This document shows, piece after piece, positions 36,234-46,165 of a DNA stretch of 64,000 nt. The notes under the pieces were generated by a model. That model was not told the origin of the DNA and searched no databases. It was given only the letters and a program-made list of their open reading frames with translations. The first letter of the stretch is position 1, and each line of letters begins with the position of its first letter. The position numbers and the translations under genes are program-made. The stretch is from Bacillota bacterium (GTDB lineage: Bacteria; Bacillota; Clostridia; Christensenellales; Christensenellaceae): NCBI GenBank assembly GCA_023393165.1, contig JAEWMJ010000042.1, positions 70,684 to 134,683 of the forward strand. Direction: 5' to 3'.

Positions 36234-37421
36234 ATGAAAGGTCTAAAGACCGTCGTTGAATTCGGCACTTCAAAAATTGCATGTGCTACGGCTGTGCAAA
36301 GACAAAAAATGGGCCTTGAAATATTGGGCCACGTTCAGGTTCCGTATTCAGGCATAAAAAATGCGAATTGGACCGACTCCAAACAGGTGAACGGGGTACT
36401 GGACCAGGCACTGATGGAACTTGAAAAACAGGTTGGCGCCAGAATCAAAACGGTCGATATCGGACTGCCGGGCTGTTTTACAAAAATTGCATCCTCCACC
36501 GCACAGATCAATATAAAGGGCAGAGTCACAGGCAGAGATATAGACATGTTGATCGAAAAGGCGAATAATATTGCCTTGATGGACGATCAGGTAATAGTCG
36601 CCCAGTATCCATCCTGGTTTATGCTGGATGATGGTGAGATTTACCTGGATGCTTATAATCTACCTGCTCAGAGTTTGACTGCTGCCATTTGTTTTGTATT
36701 GGCAAACAAGTACTTTATAGAAGACGTCAGGATGCTTTTAAAGAATTCCGGCACGCGGATGGAGAGTGTTTACTGTGAACCGCTGGCGCAGGCAGTTTCT
36801 TTGATTCCGGAGGATAAAAGAGATTCTATTGCTATTTTAGCGGATATTGGGTATTATAATACTAATATATCGCTCGTATATGGGGACTCTATTGTTTTTT
36901 TAACAACCGTGGAAATGGGCGGGGGACATATTACAAGTGATATCGCTTATATGATGAAGGTGGACATGCAGACGGCCGAACAGTTAAAAAGGCGTTATTC
37001 TTTCGGCCTGCAGGAAGACAACAAGATTCTTCATCTATATGCCAAAGATAATACCGGCAGGTTAAAGAAGTTTCCGTATGATTTGCTGAAGAATATTATT
37101 GATGCAAGGGTGGAGCATATTATTAAATACGTGACGGACGTCATGACCAAGGCGGAGAGAAAGCTTGGCAGAAAACTCTCCCTGTTTGTAATCGGCGGCG
37201 GGATCAATTATATGCCGGGGGCAAGCAGCTTTATCCGGACGGTATCCGGCAGGATGCCCTGCAGTACAAGAGTGGATAATTCCGTTTTATCTTCGCCGGG
37301 CGCCCAGACAATATATGCTTTACTGGATTTTTCATTTAACTGCGGCGATATGGGCCAAATTTTCCTGCAGGATGAAAAGAAAGGGCTTTTTGGTAAGGTT
37401 GCAGGAAAACTGTTTGACTAG
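36234..37421 (+). CDS. ftsA: FtsA-like actin-fold division protein
   Basis: The protein has 395 residues. The actin/HSP70 fold is visible in TVVEFGTSKIACATAV (phosphate 1), IAILADIGYYNTNISLVYGDSIVFL (phosphate 2) and LFVIGGGINYMPGASSFIRT (adenosine loop). The 1C-like insert VDIGLPGCFTKIASSTAQINIKG replaces the usual SHS2 sequence. The C-terminus KKGLFGKVAGKLFD is an amphipathic membrane-targeting helix. It is clearly divergent from textbook FtsA (for example EFGTSK in place of DxGTSK), but its place immediately before ftsZ and its tail fix the role as a Z-ring membrane tether. It has an AT-rich upstream region that may hold its own promoter. Confidence 0.85.
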   Translation: MKGLKTVVEFGTSKIACATAVQRQKMGLEILGHVQVPYSGIKNANWTDSKQVNGVLDQALMELEKQVGARIKTVDIGLPGCFTKIASSTAQINIKGRVTGRDIDMLIEKANNIALMDDQVIVAQYPSWFMLDDGEIYLDAYNLPAQSLTAAICFVLANKYFIEDVRMLLKNSGTRMESVYCEPLAQAVSLIPEDKRDSIAILADIGYYNTNISLVYGDSIVFLTTVEMGGGHITSDIAYMMKVDMQTAEQLKRRYSFGLQEDNKILHLYAKDNTGRLKKFPYDLLKNIIDARVEHIIKYVTDVMTKAERKLGRKLSLFVIGGGINYMPGASSFIRTVSGRMPCSTRVDNSVLSSPGAQTIYALLDFSFNCGDMGQIFLQDEKKGLFGKVAGKLFD

Positions 37422-37448
37422 TATACATTAAACTAAGGGGGAATACGT

Positions 37449-38615
37449 ATGTCGCTCGAATTTGATACCAATAACGACAATTTTGCGAAGATTCGTGTCT
37501 TTGGTGTGGGAGGCGCAGGTAATAACGCCATAAATAGAATGATTGAATTTGATGTGAAGGGCGCCGAGTTGATTGCGGTGAATACGGACAAGCAGGCACT
37601 TTTTTTATCAAAAGCCAACCAGAAGATCCAAATAGGCGAAAAGCTGACAAAAGGATTGGGTTCGGGCGCTAATCCTGAAGTGGGCAGAAAAGCTGCGGAA
37701 GAAAGTATCGACGAACTGGAACAGGCTGTAAAGGGCTCGGACCTGATATTTATTACTGCGGGTTTGGGAGGCGGCACCGGTACGGGAGCTGCTCCTGTGT
37801 TGGCGGAGCTGGCGCGGCAAAGCAATATCCTGACTGTTGCGGTAGTAACCAGACCTTTCTGGTTTGAAGGACAGCCCCGTGCAAAAGCGGCGGAAAAAGG
37901 GTTTGAGGAACTGAAGGCTGTGGTGGACACAATCATAACGATTCCGAACGACAAACTGCTCCAGACTGTTGGAAAGGGAACTCCTCTTCTGGATGCGTTT
38001 AAAGTTGCGGACGACGTGCTGCGTCAGGGCGTACAGGGAATTATAGATCTGATTGAGAAACCGTCTCTTATTAACCTTGACTTTGCGGACGTAAAAACTA
38101 TCATGATGCAGCGCGGTATCGCGCATATGGGAATCGGTATCGGGTATGGAGACAACAAGACGGTGGAAGCCGCCAAGCTGGCAATCCAAAGCCCGCTTCT
38201 GGATACTACAATAGAAGGCGCGCGCGGTATACTTTTCAATGTGACCGGCGACCCGTCGCTGGGGCTGCATGAGATTCAGGAGGCTGCACGTCTGATACAG
38301 TCTGCGGTCGACCCGGACGCCAATATACTGTTTGGAGCTTATATCGATCCGAATCTGGACGACGAGGTACGCATTACTGTTATTGCGACAGGATTTGACC
38401 CGGCGCATACGTCAGCCAGCCAGCCTAAGAAAAAGATCGAAGAAAAGATTACTTTCCAGGAGCCTATTATGATGGACGATGAAAGCATCGCGCCCAAAAA
38501 GACTTCATTCGACAAAGACAAAGAATCCGACACGTTGGATTTATATGGGGACGATGATTTGGAATTGCCTTCTTTCCTGCGTAAAAAGCCAAGAAGGCAA
38601 AGAACGGATTATTGA
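37449..38615 (+). CDS. ftsZ: Cell division GTPase FtsZ
   Basis: The protein has 388 residues. The tubulin signature [13 protein letters not shown], the start [53 protein letters not shown] and [25 protein letters not shown] are all canonical. A roughly 45-residue variable linker leads to the conserved C-terminal peptide ([13 protein letters not shown]) that binds FtsA and other partners. A terminator follows directly, so the division operon ends here. Confidence 0.98.
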   Translation: MSLEFDTNNDNFAKIRVFGVGGAGNNAINRMIEFDVKGAELIAVNTDKQALFLSKANQKIQIGEKLTKGLGSGANPEVGRKAAEESIDELEQAVKGSDLIFITAGLGGGTGTGAAPVLAELARQSNILTVAVVTRPFWFEGQPRAKAAEKGFEELKAVVDTIITIPNDKLLQTVGKGTPLLDAFKVADDVLRQGVQGIIDLIEKPSLINLDFADVKTIMMQRGIAHMGIGIGYGDNKTVEAAKLAIQSPLLDTTIEGARGILFNVTGDPSLGLHEIQEAARLIQSAVDPDANILFGAYIDPNLDDEVRITVIATGFDPAHTSASQPKKKIEEKITFQEPIMMDDESIAPKKTSFDKDKESDTLDLYGDDDLELPSFLRKKPRRQRTDY

Positions 38616-38640
38616 GACGCCTGAAATTTTTATCGTATTA

Positions 38641-38671
38641 AAAAAACCGCAAATTGATTTGCGGTTTTTTT
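38641..38671 (+). terminator. Terminator after ftsZ
   Basis: AAACCGCAAAT and ATTTGCGGTTT form an 11-bp stem with a TG-type loop, followed by a T run. Confidence 0.9.
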
Positions 38672-38766
38672 GTTTTTATATAACGAACTCCCCTGAGTTC
38701 GTCGACATGATTTTTTTGGATGTAACTATATACTCATTAATAGAATAATTATTGATGGGTGTACAA

Positions 38767-39582
38767 ATGATGACCGTATATATAGAACTCTTTTTGGCGG
38801 ATAATTTTCTGATGAATTTTTTAGTTTTATATCTTGCGTCCAAGATGGTTTGCCAAAAGAACGGCATGGGAAAATTATCCATATCGGCGGCTGCCGGCTG
38901 CCTTTATGCGGTTTGCGTCTTTGTTTTTTCGCTCGACTTTTTAAACACTTTGTTTTTCAAAATTGCCGTATCCCTATTTCTGTGTTTTACGGCGTTCGGT
39001 TTCAAAAGTATAAAGTTATTCTTTACAGAATTTCTGGCAATGTACATTGTAACATTGTTTTTGGGAGGAGGCGCGTTTTTTGCCATATATCTTTTGGGCG
39101 GAAGCGTGGATATGAACGGCGTTATCTTGATCCATTCAGATGAATTCAGGTATATGCTCCTAGGCATTCTGATAACCGCAGCGCTTATAGGCCGGATCAA
39201 AAATGCGCTTAGAAAAGTAAATGTGAGGGACGGACTGATACATAAAATCAGGATCGTATCAGGAGAGAGATCGGCAGAGTTGAGCGCGTTTCTGGATACG
39301 GGAAACAGCATGACCGGATTGTTTGGGGAACCGGTTATACTCGCGGAGCAATCAAGGATATCGGGTTTAATGGAGGACGCCAAGAATTCTCCTGTAATGC
39401 GGCGCCTGCCATACAGAACGGTATCCGGAATCGGGGAGGTGGATGCATTTAAGGCGGACGAAGTGATTTTTTTGTCCGGCGAAAAAAGATCGGTAAGCAA
39501 TGTTTTGATTGCCGTATACGGCGGCAGATTATGCGCCGACGGAAGTTATGGCGCGCTTTTGAATCCAACTATTCTTTTTTGA
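38767..39582 (+). CDS. spoIIGA: Pro-sigma-E processing peptidase SpoIIGA
   Basis: The protein has 271 residues from ATG 38767 (GGGTG upstream; 38755 and 38770 are alternatives). The N-terminal half has five membrane segments ([20 protein letters not shown] at the start is typical of SpoIIGA). The C-terminal half is an aspartic-protease-like domain with the catalytic triad LDTGN near Asp177 and a GEPVILAEQ strand. In the mother cell it cleaves the N-terminal propeptide of sigma-E when signalled by SpoIIR. Its neighbour downstream encodes that sigma factor. Confidence 0.92.
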   Translation: MMTVYIELFLADNFLMNFLVLYLASKMVCQKNGMGKLSISAAAGCLYAVCVFVFSLDFLNTLFFKIAVSLFLCFTAFGFKSIKLFFTEFLAMYIVTLFLGGGAFFAIYLLGGSVDMNGVILIHSDEFRYMLLGILITAALIGRIKNALRKVNVRDGLIHKIRIVSGERSAELSAFLDTGNSMTGLFGEPVILAEQSRISGLMEDAKNSPVMRRLPYRTVSGIGEVDAFKADEVIFLSGEKRSVSNVLIAVYGGRLCADGSYGALLNPTILF

Positions 39583-39599
39583 AAGAGAAGGAGAGCGTT

Positions 39600-40319
39600 A
39601 TGATAGATACGCTGATACGAAAGTTTTATAAAAGCGCTTTATATTTATGGCTGGCCAGGCTGCTTCAGAATACGCTTGATTACATTAACGGAAGCGAATC
39701 TCTCCCGCCGCCCCTGACGGAAAAAGAAGAGGAAGAATTGCTTCACAAGCTGGAAATGGGAAACGAAAACGTCAGGCCGGTATTGATAGAAAGAAATCTG
39801 CGGCTGGTTGTTTACATCGCCAGAAAATTTGAAAATACGGGTGTCGGGATAGAGGATTTGATATCCATAGGAAGCATTGGCCTTATCAAAGCGGTAAATA
39901 CTTTTGACGTAATGAAAAAAATAAAATTGGCTACCTATGCTTCCAGATGCATTGAAAACGAAATATTGATGTATCTGCGGAGAAATGGCAAGGTAAAATA
40001 CGAGGTTTCGTTTGACGAACCGCTGAATGTGGACTGCGATGGAAACGAGCTGCTGCTCTCGGACATCATGGGTACGGACAGCGACCTGGTGTACAGAGAA
40101 ATAGAATCGGAGGTGGAGCGCGACCTCTTAAAGGGCGCGGTGGGGAACCTGACCATACGGGAAAAGCAGATCATGGAGCTCAGGTTCGGACTTAACAAGG
40201 GAAGCGAGAAAACACAGAAGGAAGTCGCGGATATGCTGGGAATTTCCCAATCGTATATATCCAGGCTGGAAAAAAGGATTATTTCAAAATTAAAAAAGGA
40301 TATTAAGAAAATGATATAA
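39600..40319 (+). CDS. sigE: Sporulation sigma factor sigma-E precursor
   Basis: The protein has 239 residues from ATG 39600 (AAGGAGAG before it). The first 25 or so residues ([20 protein letters not shown]) form the hydrophobic-amphipathic pro-sequence removed by SpoIIGA. Region 2 follows ([20 protein letters not shown], then [18 protein letters not shown]), with region 3 and a region 4 helix-turn-helix ([20 protein letters not shown]). It directs early mother-cell transcription in endospore formers. sigG, which often follows in Bacilli and Clostridia, is not adjacent here. Confidence 0.95.
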   Translation: MIDTLIRKFYKSALYLWLARLLQNTLDYINGSESLPPPLTEKEEEELLHKLEMGNENVRPVLIERNLRLVVYIARKFENTGVGIEDLISIGSIGLIKAVNTFDVMKKIKLATYASRCIENEILMYLRRNGKVKYEVSFDEPLNVDCDGNELLLSDIMGTDSDLVYREIESEVERDLLKGAVGNLTIREKQIMELRFGLNKGSEKTQKEVADMLGISQSYISRLEKRIISKLKKDIKKMI

Positions 40320-40343
40320 ACAAAACGCCTTTATAAGAACATT

Positions 40344-40371
40344 AAAGCCGCCGTGAGGCGGCTTTTCGTTT
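40344..40371 (+). terminator. Terminator after sigE
   Basis: AAAGCCGCC and GGCGGCTTT form a 9-bp stem around GTGA, followed by TCGTTT. Confidence 0.85.
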
Positions 40372-40485
40372 AAATAACAAGATCATCAATTATCTTGCTT
40401 TGGAGAATTGCTCACTTTTTTCGGATCAATACTTTATTTTCTTTGGGTTAACCCTTTTTTTAAAGAAAGGGTTAGGAAAGAAAAT

Positions 40486-40986
40486 TTATTTCACCAGCGC
40501 GTATATGCACGAATCGAAAATCTGCCCGTTTTTGCACACGCTTTTCTTGAGCACGCCTTCCAGCACAAACCCGGCTTTTTCAAGCGCCCGGCGGGAACCT
40601 GTGTTGTACGCGTAAGGCTCGGCGTAAATCCGGACGATATCAAACTCCCGAAAAGCCATATCGCATATCCTGCCGATAGCTTCGGTAATGATTCCCTTTC
40701 CCCAGAACGGTTCTCCCAGCCAGTAGCCCACTTCAGCACTCTTCCTGTACACGTCGTCTTTTAAAAAAGCGCCTATGCTGCCTACTGCTTCTCCGCGTAC
40801 ATCGATCGCCAGGCATATCCGGCTGTAGCTGTCCCCGCCCTGGCTGCGGATGAAATTTTCAGCGTCCGCCAATGTATAGGGGTGCGGAAATCCATCCCTT
40901 AAATTATCCGCTATTTTTTTATTGTTTGCATATTTAACAATGCTTGGGGCGTCTTTCAGCCGCCATTTTCTAAGATCGAAATGCAT
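40486..40986 (-). CDS. GNAT-family N-acetyltransferase (RimJ/RimL-like)
   Basis: The protein has 166 residues from ATG 40986, which has AGAGGTGG at proper distance; ATG 41007 is upstream of that site. It opens with LRKWRLKDAPSIVKYANNKKI and contains the acetyl-CoA loop EVGYWLGEPFWGKGIITEAI and a terminal NTGSRRALEKAGFVLEGVLKKSVC, the layout of RimJ/RimL-type acetyltransferases acting on protein N-termini or small amines. It stands alone on the minus strand between sigE and the membrane-protein gene. Confidence 0.87.
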   Translation of the reverse strand: MHFDLRKWRLKDAPSIVKYANNKKIADNLRDGFPHPYTLADAENFIRSQGGDSYSRICLAIDVRGEAVGSIGAFLKDDVYRKSAEVGYWLGEPFWGKGIITEAIGRICDMAFREFDIVRIYAEPYAYNTGSRRALEKAGFVLEGVLKKSVCKNGQIFDSCIYALVK

Positions 40987-41184
40987 GAAAAAGCCACCTC
41001 TTTTCAAAAATGGACTGTTATCTACATGTTACCATAAAAACCTGAGGGATTTAAGCGCGTGTGAGAGGATTCATTCTATCTTAATAAAAAATTTACATAA
41101 TATACATGCAAATGTGCTATAATAACAACTGTAAAATTTTCCCCAGCTTTGGTAAAGACACTTCGGCTTGAAACGTATTTTATG

Positions 41185-41207
41185 TTTTGTGCCAGTGAGG
41201 CACAAAA
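41185..41207. repeat. Inverted repeat upstream of membrane-protein gene
   Basis: TTTTGTGCC (41185-41193) and GGCACAAAA (41199-41207) form a perfect 9-bp stem with an AGTGA loop, 76 bases before the next start codon. There is no T run after it, so it is more likely an operator or leader hairpin than a terminator. Confidence 0.6.
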
Positions 41208-41283
41208 ATGATTGATATAAGGCGGCAAGTTTCATACGGTTCTTGCGAAAAAAAACGTAAATTTTTTTTGAAGGAATTTATTT

Positions 41284-41964
41284 ATGGAAAATTTACTGGA
41301 AGAAAGATCAGAGAAAAGGACAAAAGGCTGGATGATTGCCGGGATTGCAGCCGTTATTGTATATCTTGCGGCGTCTGTATTTTTTATTGTTAATTTGACC
41401 CAGACTGCAGCGGGAGCGTATGACGCACTATCCATATTTGTGAATGTGCTGGGAGCTTACGCGGACACCTTCGGTCTGGTTGCCATAATAGCGCTTATAC
41501 TCTTTTTGGGGCTTTTTATCAAAAAGGGCAGCACCGTTTTTTTCGTCAAATTTATGAGCTGGGCGGTTCTGCTTTTGAGTCTTTATTATATCATGCCGAA
41601 ATTTGTATATTTTTACCAGGTGATTTATTACAGCAGCACGATTGATGCGTCGCAAACCTTGTATATATTGAGTTCGGTTATTCCTCATATTATTTTTGCC
41701 GCATTCATGGTTACGTATATTTACCAGATCAAAAGCGACAATAAAAAAGTTCCGTATATATTGTCCTGGATCTCTTTCCTGGCGGCTATCGTGGGCTTTG
41801 CCGGCCAGGCGGTATTTGTGGTGCAGCGGATAAACGCAGGGGATCCGGCGCTCAATATTTTTTATTATGCCATGTCCGCTTTGGGCGCTTTAGTGATTGT
41901 CTTTATTTCAGCGGTATATCATAAGGCCAGCCAAAAAAGCGCGGGAGAATTTTACGGCGTTTAA
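41284..41964 (+). CDS. Six-helix membrane protein of unknown function
   Basis: The protein has 226 residues. Six hydrophobic stretches are visible, around residues 17-39, 54-80, 84-105, 118-142, 155-175 and 188-212, and the N-terminus is highly charged (EERSEKRTKG). I see no catalytic or transport motif and do not recognise a family. AAGGAA is the probable ribosome site. It is a single gene with its own upstream inverted repeat. Confidence 0.7.
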   Translation: MENLLEERSEKRTKGWMIAGIAAVIVYLAASVFFIVNLTQTAAGAYDALSIFVNVLGAYADTFGLVAIIALILFLGLFIKKGSTVFFVKFMSWAVLLLSLYYIMPKFVYFYQVIYYSSTIDASQTLYILSSVIPHIIFAAFMVTYIYQIKSDNKKVPYILSWISFLAAIVGFAGQAVFVVQRINAGDPALNIFYYAMSALGALVIVFISAVYHKASQKSAGEFYGV

Positions 41965-42135
41965 ACCATAAAAATTGAAAATTAAAGATAAGATATTCAG
42001 CTTTAAATCTATGGACATTTCCTTTAAAATGCCTTATATTAAGTATTGCAGGAATTGTTCCATAGTTTTTTTTAAACAGATATATATGAAAATTGTTTAA
42101 TAAAAGATTTATGAACTTTTTTTATGAACAGAGAT

Positions 42136-42147
42136 TGAAACGTTTCA
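42136..42147. promoter_or_regulatory. LacI-type operator TGAAACGTTTCA
   Basis: A perfect 12-bp palindrome 70 bases before the aldolase operon. It shares the TGAAA-NN-TTTCA form with the sites at lacI-2 and rhaA, suggesting control by the same LacI-family repressor. It also resembles a shortened catabolite (cre) site. Confidence 0.75.
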
Positions 42148-42216
42148 CATTTTGCAGCCGGGTTCAGTGAAAAAGGATCTTTAAAATTAATATTTAATAA
42201 ATAAGGAGATAAGAAA

Positions 42217-43251
42217 ATGGGTGCAGATTATAAAGAGCGTGAGGAACAAATGAAACGAATATCATCCTATGCGGGGAACCGCCCGGATTATGTACAGGGA
42301 GGCGGCGGCAATACGTCCGTAAAGTTTGACGACGAGCTGATGGCCATAAAAGCGTCCGGATATACGCTGGCAGAAATCACCGAGCGGAAAGGATACGTAA
42401 CGGTTGATTATAAAAAGATTATGGGATATTATAATACGGTAGATGCCGGTGCTGAGAAGGATTTTGAAAAGGAAAGCCTGGACGTCAATTTAAGGAGCAT
42501 TGTTCTTCTTCCGGGAATGGAAGAAAAGCGTCCTTCCGTGGAAGTCGGCTTTCATTCGTTTTTATCCGTGAACGTGATTCATACGCACGCGGTATATGCA
42601 AATATACTTTGCTGCACCGAAGAAGGCCGTGGAATCGCGGAAGAAATTTTCAGGGGCAGCGGTATCGGATATGTATTTTTACCTTACATAGACCCGGGTT
42701 TCCGCCTCACGCTGGCCGTCAAGCAGGCGGTGGACCAATACCGGGCGGAACACGGCGTTCTGCCTGACGCGGTATTTATGGACAACCATGGGATCATTGT
42801 TCATAACGACGATCCTGCAAGAGCGATGGAAATACATGAAGAGGTCAACAACCGCATTCGGAAGAAATTTGATTTACATGATTTTCCACAGCCCTCAATC
42901 AAAAAAACAGCGGATGGTTTTATCAGCACAACGGACTATATGAAGAATTTTATTTTGGAAACGGGCGCGGACGAATCGTATTTCAACGCGCTTACGCTTT
43001 ATCCGGATCAGCTTGTTTACCTGGGCGGAAAAATCGGGAACATTATCGTCATTAACAAAGAAACGGGCGAAACGGTGTACCATGCGGCCGAAAAGGAAGC
43101 ACAGACGCTGGAGGAGACCCTGCTGGGCGTGGTTTATGTGATCCGTTCAATCCAAAAATCCGGTCTGACACTGCGGCAAATGGACGAAGCCGGGGCGGAT
43201 TTTATCAATAACTGGGAAAGTGAAAAATACAGGCAAAAACTGATAAAATAA
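42217..43251 (+). CDS. Class II (zinc) aldolase, rhamnulose-1-phosphate aldolase-like
   Basis: The protein has 344 residues after AAGGAGATAAG. The class II aldolase/adducin fold is shown by YVQGGGGNTSVKFDDELMAI, IKASGYTLAEI, VIHTHAVYANILCC (zinc His-x-His) and VFMDNHGIIVHNDD (third His). It resembles the aldolase half of the large RhaD/YuxG-type bifunctional proteins rather than the compact E. coli RhaD. Followed by a PHP protein and rhamnulokinase, it most likely splits L-rhamnulose-1-phosphate into DHAP and L-lactaldehyde. Another sugar phosphate remains possible. Confidence 0.82.
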   Translation: MGADYKEREEQMKRISSYAGNRPDYVQGGGGNTSVKFDDELMAIKASGYTLAEITERKGYVTVDYKKIMGYYNTVDAGAEKDFEKESLDVNLRSIVLLPGMEEKRPSVEVGFHSFLSVNVIHTHAVYANILCCTEEGRGIAEEIFRGSGIGYVFLPYIDPGFRLTLAVKQAVDQYRAEHGVLPDAVFMDNHGIIVHNDDPARAMEIHEEVNNRIRKKFDLHDFPQPSIKKTADGFISTTDYMKNFILETGADESYFNALTLYPDQLVYLGGKIGNIIVINKETGETVYHAAEKEAQTLEETLLGVVYVIRSIQKSGLTLRQMDEAGADFINNWESEKYRQKLIK

Positions 43252-43302
43252 AGTGCCTTGTCAACTGAGGCTAAAATTACAGAATAAAGGAACTTAAGAA
43301 GA

Positions 43303-44610
43303 ATGAATAAAGAAAACTTAATCGAAATGCTGAATGCGGCGGATGTAAAAGAGCGTCTCGCCGCAGTGCGGGAACTCAGGAAACTGATTGAAAGCGGCGA
43401 GATCAAGGCGCCTGTGCGGGAGGGCTATACCAACAACCATGTCCATACGACATATTCGTTTTCACCGTATTCGCCCGCAAAGGCGGTATGGATGGGATAC
43501 ATGAGCGGGCTTTCCACCGTAGGCATTATGGACCACGACGCGATACTGGGCGCGGAAGAGTTCATAGAGGCCGGGCGGATCCTGGGTATTGCAACCACCA
43601 TCGGATTTGAGATGCGTACGGACTGGAGCGCTACGCCTCTTGCAGGCAAGCGGATCAACAATCCGGATCAGATCACAAACGCGTACATAAGCGCGCACGG
43701 ACTGCCGCACGGCAATATAGAGGCGGCCGACCGGTTTTTATCCGCAGTACGCACGGAACGGACCAAACGGAACCGTTCAATGATAATAAAATTAAATGAA
43801 AGCGTTAAAACGCTTGGAATCTCAATCGATTATGATAAGGATGTAGTGCCTCTATCGCAGTACAGGAATGGCGGGGAAGTTACGGAACGCCATTTGCTTT
43901 TTTCTTTAACGAAGAAGATGATCGAAAAGTACGGCAGGGGATCCGCGCTGATATCCGCTCTCGCCGGCGGTTTCGGGCTTTCGTTGAGCCCGAAGCAAAC
44001 CGAACTTTTATCGGATGCGGACGCGCAAGAGCAGATTTATGCGTATGATCTTCTGAACGTTTTGAAAGGCAGTTTCATTAAAAAAATATACGTGGACGCG
44101 GCAGGCGGTGAAACGCCGCCCATACAGGAAGCGGTGGACTTTATCAAGTCTGTTGGAGCGATTCCGAGCTATTGCTATCTGGGCGACGTAGGAGAATCTC
44201 CGACGGGCGACAAGAAGGCGCAGAAATTTGAAGACGATTATCTGGAAGAACTGCTCCAGACCGTCAAACAGATCGGATTCCAGGCTATCGCATACATGCC
44301 ATCCAGAAATACGCTTCCGCAGCTCAAGCGCGTACAGGCGCTGTGCTCAAAATTAGGCTTTATGCAGATCAGCGGGGAGGATATCAACCAGCCAAGGCAG
44401 TCCTTTATCTGTAAGCAGTTGAAAATGCCGGGCTTTGAGCACCTCATCGATACTACATGGGCGCTGGTCGGGCACGAAATCTCTGCTACGCGTGATCTCA
44501 AATCGGGCATGTTTGCGGACAATGCCATGCTCAGCCCGGAAGAAATGGGCGCGCGGATCGAAAAATACAAGCAAATAGGGCTTGAGAGCGCGGCAGCGGA
44601 AGAAAAATAA
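43303..44610 (+). CDS. PHP-domain metal-dependent phosphoesterase-like protein
   Basis: The protein has 435 residues. The N-terminal PHP motif NNHVHTTYSFSPYSP, then VGIMDHDAI and ATTIGFEMRT, supply the His/Asp/Glu ligands of a di- or trinuclear metal site. AIAYMPSRNTLPQL and ISGEDINQPRQSF near the C-terminus give the later conserved residues. A helical insert (about 130-260) separates them. PHP proteins hydrolyse phosphoesters. The location between an aldolase and a rhamnulokinase, with short gaps of 51 bases on each side, points to a sugar-phosphate substrate, perhaps removing a dead-end phosphate; this is inference. Confidence 0.8.
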   Translation: MNKENLIEMLNAADVKERLAAVRELRKLIESGEIKAPVREGYTNNHVHTTYSFSPYSPAKAVWMGYMSGLSTVGIMDHDAILGAEEFIEAGRILGIATTIGFEMRTDWSATPLAGKRINNPDQITNAYISAHGLPHGNIEAADRFLSAVRTERTKRNRSMIIKLNESVKTLGISIDYDKDVVPLSQYRNGGEVTERHLLFSLTKKMIEKYGRGSALISALAGGFGLSLSPKQTELLSDADAQEQIYAYDLLNVLKGSFIKKIYVDAAGGETPPIQEAVDFIKSVGAIPSYCYLGDVGESPTGDKKAQKFEDDYLEELLQTVKQIGFQAIAYMPSRNTLPQLKRVQALCSKLGFMQISGEDINQPRQSFICKQLKMPGFEHLIDTTWALVGHEISATRDLKSGMFADNAMLSPEEMGARIEKYKQIGLESAAAEEK

Positions 44611-44661
44611 ATGCCGATCATTAAAAAAGGGAATGAGAAATCATTTGAAAGGGGAAGCCAC

Positions 44662-46146
44662 ATGAAAGAATTTTTAGCAGTTGACCTTGGGGCAAGCAAC
44701 GGACGGACAATATTGGGCAGATTTGACGGAGAGCGGTTGTTTTTAAATGAACTCAACCGGTTTGAGAACAATTACGTACGCGTAGGCGATTCGTATTACT
44801 GGGACGTGCTGCATCTTTACGCCTGTATTTGTGAAGGCCTTCAGATATACGCCAAAAACGGTGCCGGTGGGCTTGTGGGCATAGGCATTGACACATGGGG
44901 CGTGGATTTTGGCCTGATCGACAAGGCGGGCAGGCTGGTGTCCAATCCCCGTTCCTACCGTGACCCAAGGGGCGGGAGAGGAAAAAAAGCATTTAATAAA
45001 AAATACGGGGAGAGAAAGGCTTTTGATTTGACCGGTATCGCAGACATGGAGTTCAACACGATCTATCAATTGTGTGATATGGTTTTGACTGATGATCCGG
45101 GACTAAAGATTGCCGACAAGCTGCTTCTGATGCCCGATCTTCTGGGATACATGCTCTGCGGCGAAAAGACCACCGAATATACCAATGCGACCACCATGCA
45201 AATGCTGGACAGCCGAACCGGAAAATGGTCAAAGGATCTTATGGGCATGGTAGGCGTACCCGAGTCCCTGTTTACGGAAATACAAATGAGCGGGGAAGTC
45301 AAGGGCGCGCTTTATCCTTCCATTGTAAGCGAATCGGGATTGAAAGCTGCGCCGAATGTAATTTGTGTGGGCTCGCACGATACGGCTTCAGCGGTAGCGT
45401 CGGTGCCGGCAACCACGGACAATTACGCGTTTATATCTTCCGGAACATGGTCTCTGATGGGAATTGTCTCCGATCATGCAATCGTCAACGACGAAATGTA
45501 TCAAAACAAATTTTCAAACGAAGGCACCGTAACGGGCAGCTACAGGCCGCTGAAAAACATCATGGGACTTTGGATCATACAGAATTGCAAGCGCCAGTGG
45601 GACAGGGAGGAAAAGATCAGCTGGGACGATATTGTCCAAATGGCAATGGCCGCCAAACCTTTTGGGTCGTTCATTGACGTGAATTCGCTTGATTTCTTTG
45701 GCGGCGAAAATATGCCTCAAAAGATACAGCAGTACTGCAAATCTACAGGGCAAAGGGTTCCCGAGACCAAGGGAGAAATTGCGCGCACGGTATATGAAAG
45801 CCTTGCCATGAGTTATCGCGAAACGTTTGCAGGACTTGAAAAAATGAAGGGCAGGAAGATAGACGCGCTTCATATTGTGGGCGGCGGGTCCAAGAACCGT
45901 CTCTTAAACCAGTTTACGGCCAGCGCCGTGGGCCGGGAGGTGATTGCCGGACCGGGAGAAGCTACGGCCATCGGCAATCTGATGATGCAGGTAAAATCCT
46001 CGGGTGAAATAAAAGACATGGCGCAGATGCGGCAGGCGATACGCAATTCGTTTGATGTGGAAAGTTACGAGCCTAAGGATGCGTCCGCTTGGACGGAGCA
46101 GTTTGAACGCTATTTGAGCGTTAAAAAAACCGACAACCTTTTATAA
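44662..46146 (+). CDS. rhaB: Rhamnulokinase (FGGY family)
   Basis: The protein has 494 residues from ATG 44662 after GAAAGGGGAAGCC; ATG 44611 is in frame but has no ribosome site. Actin-like FGGY kinase: FLAVDLGASNGRTILGRFDG, then VGIGIDTWGVDFGLIDKAG (RhaB-like), SHDTASAVASVPA, FISSGTWSLMGI and HIVGGGSKNRLLNQFTA. RhaB phosphorylates L-rhamnulose at O1. It closes the operon that begins with the aldolase, and a stem-loop follows. Confidence 0.93.
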   Translation: MKEFLAVDLGASNGRTILGRFDGERLFLNELNRFENNYVRVGDSYYWDVLHLYACICEGLQIYAKNGAGGLVGIGIDTWGVDFGLIDKAGRLVSNPRSYRDPRGGRGKKAFNKKYGERKAFDLTGIADMEFNTIYQLCDMVLTDDPGLKIADKLLLMPDLLGYMLCGEKTTEYTNATTMQMLDSRTGKWSKDLMGMVGVPESLFTEIQMSGEVKGALYPSIVSESGLKAAPNVICVGSHDTASAVASVPATTDNYAFISSGTWSLMGIVSDHAIVNDEMYQNKFSNEGTVTGSYRPLKNIMGLWIIQNCKRQWDREEKISWDDIVQMAMAAKPFGSFIDVNSLDFFGGENMPQKIQQYCKSTGQRVPETKGEIARTVYESLAMSYRETFAGLEKMKGRKIDALHIVGGGSKNRLLNQFTASAVGREVIAGPGEATAIGNLMMQVKSSGEIKDMAQMRQAIRNSFDVESYEPKDASAWTEQFERYLSVKKTDNLL

Positions 46147-46165
46147 GGGTGCGATATTACGCTTG

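Noticed and set aside
42136..42147. Reading TGAAACGTTTCA as a CcpA catabolite site only
   Set aside because: It is 12 bp rather than the usual 14 bp cre and matches the lacI-2 and rhaA sites in form, so a local LacI operator is preferred; dual use is not excluded.
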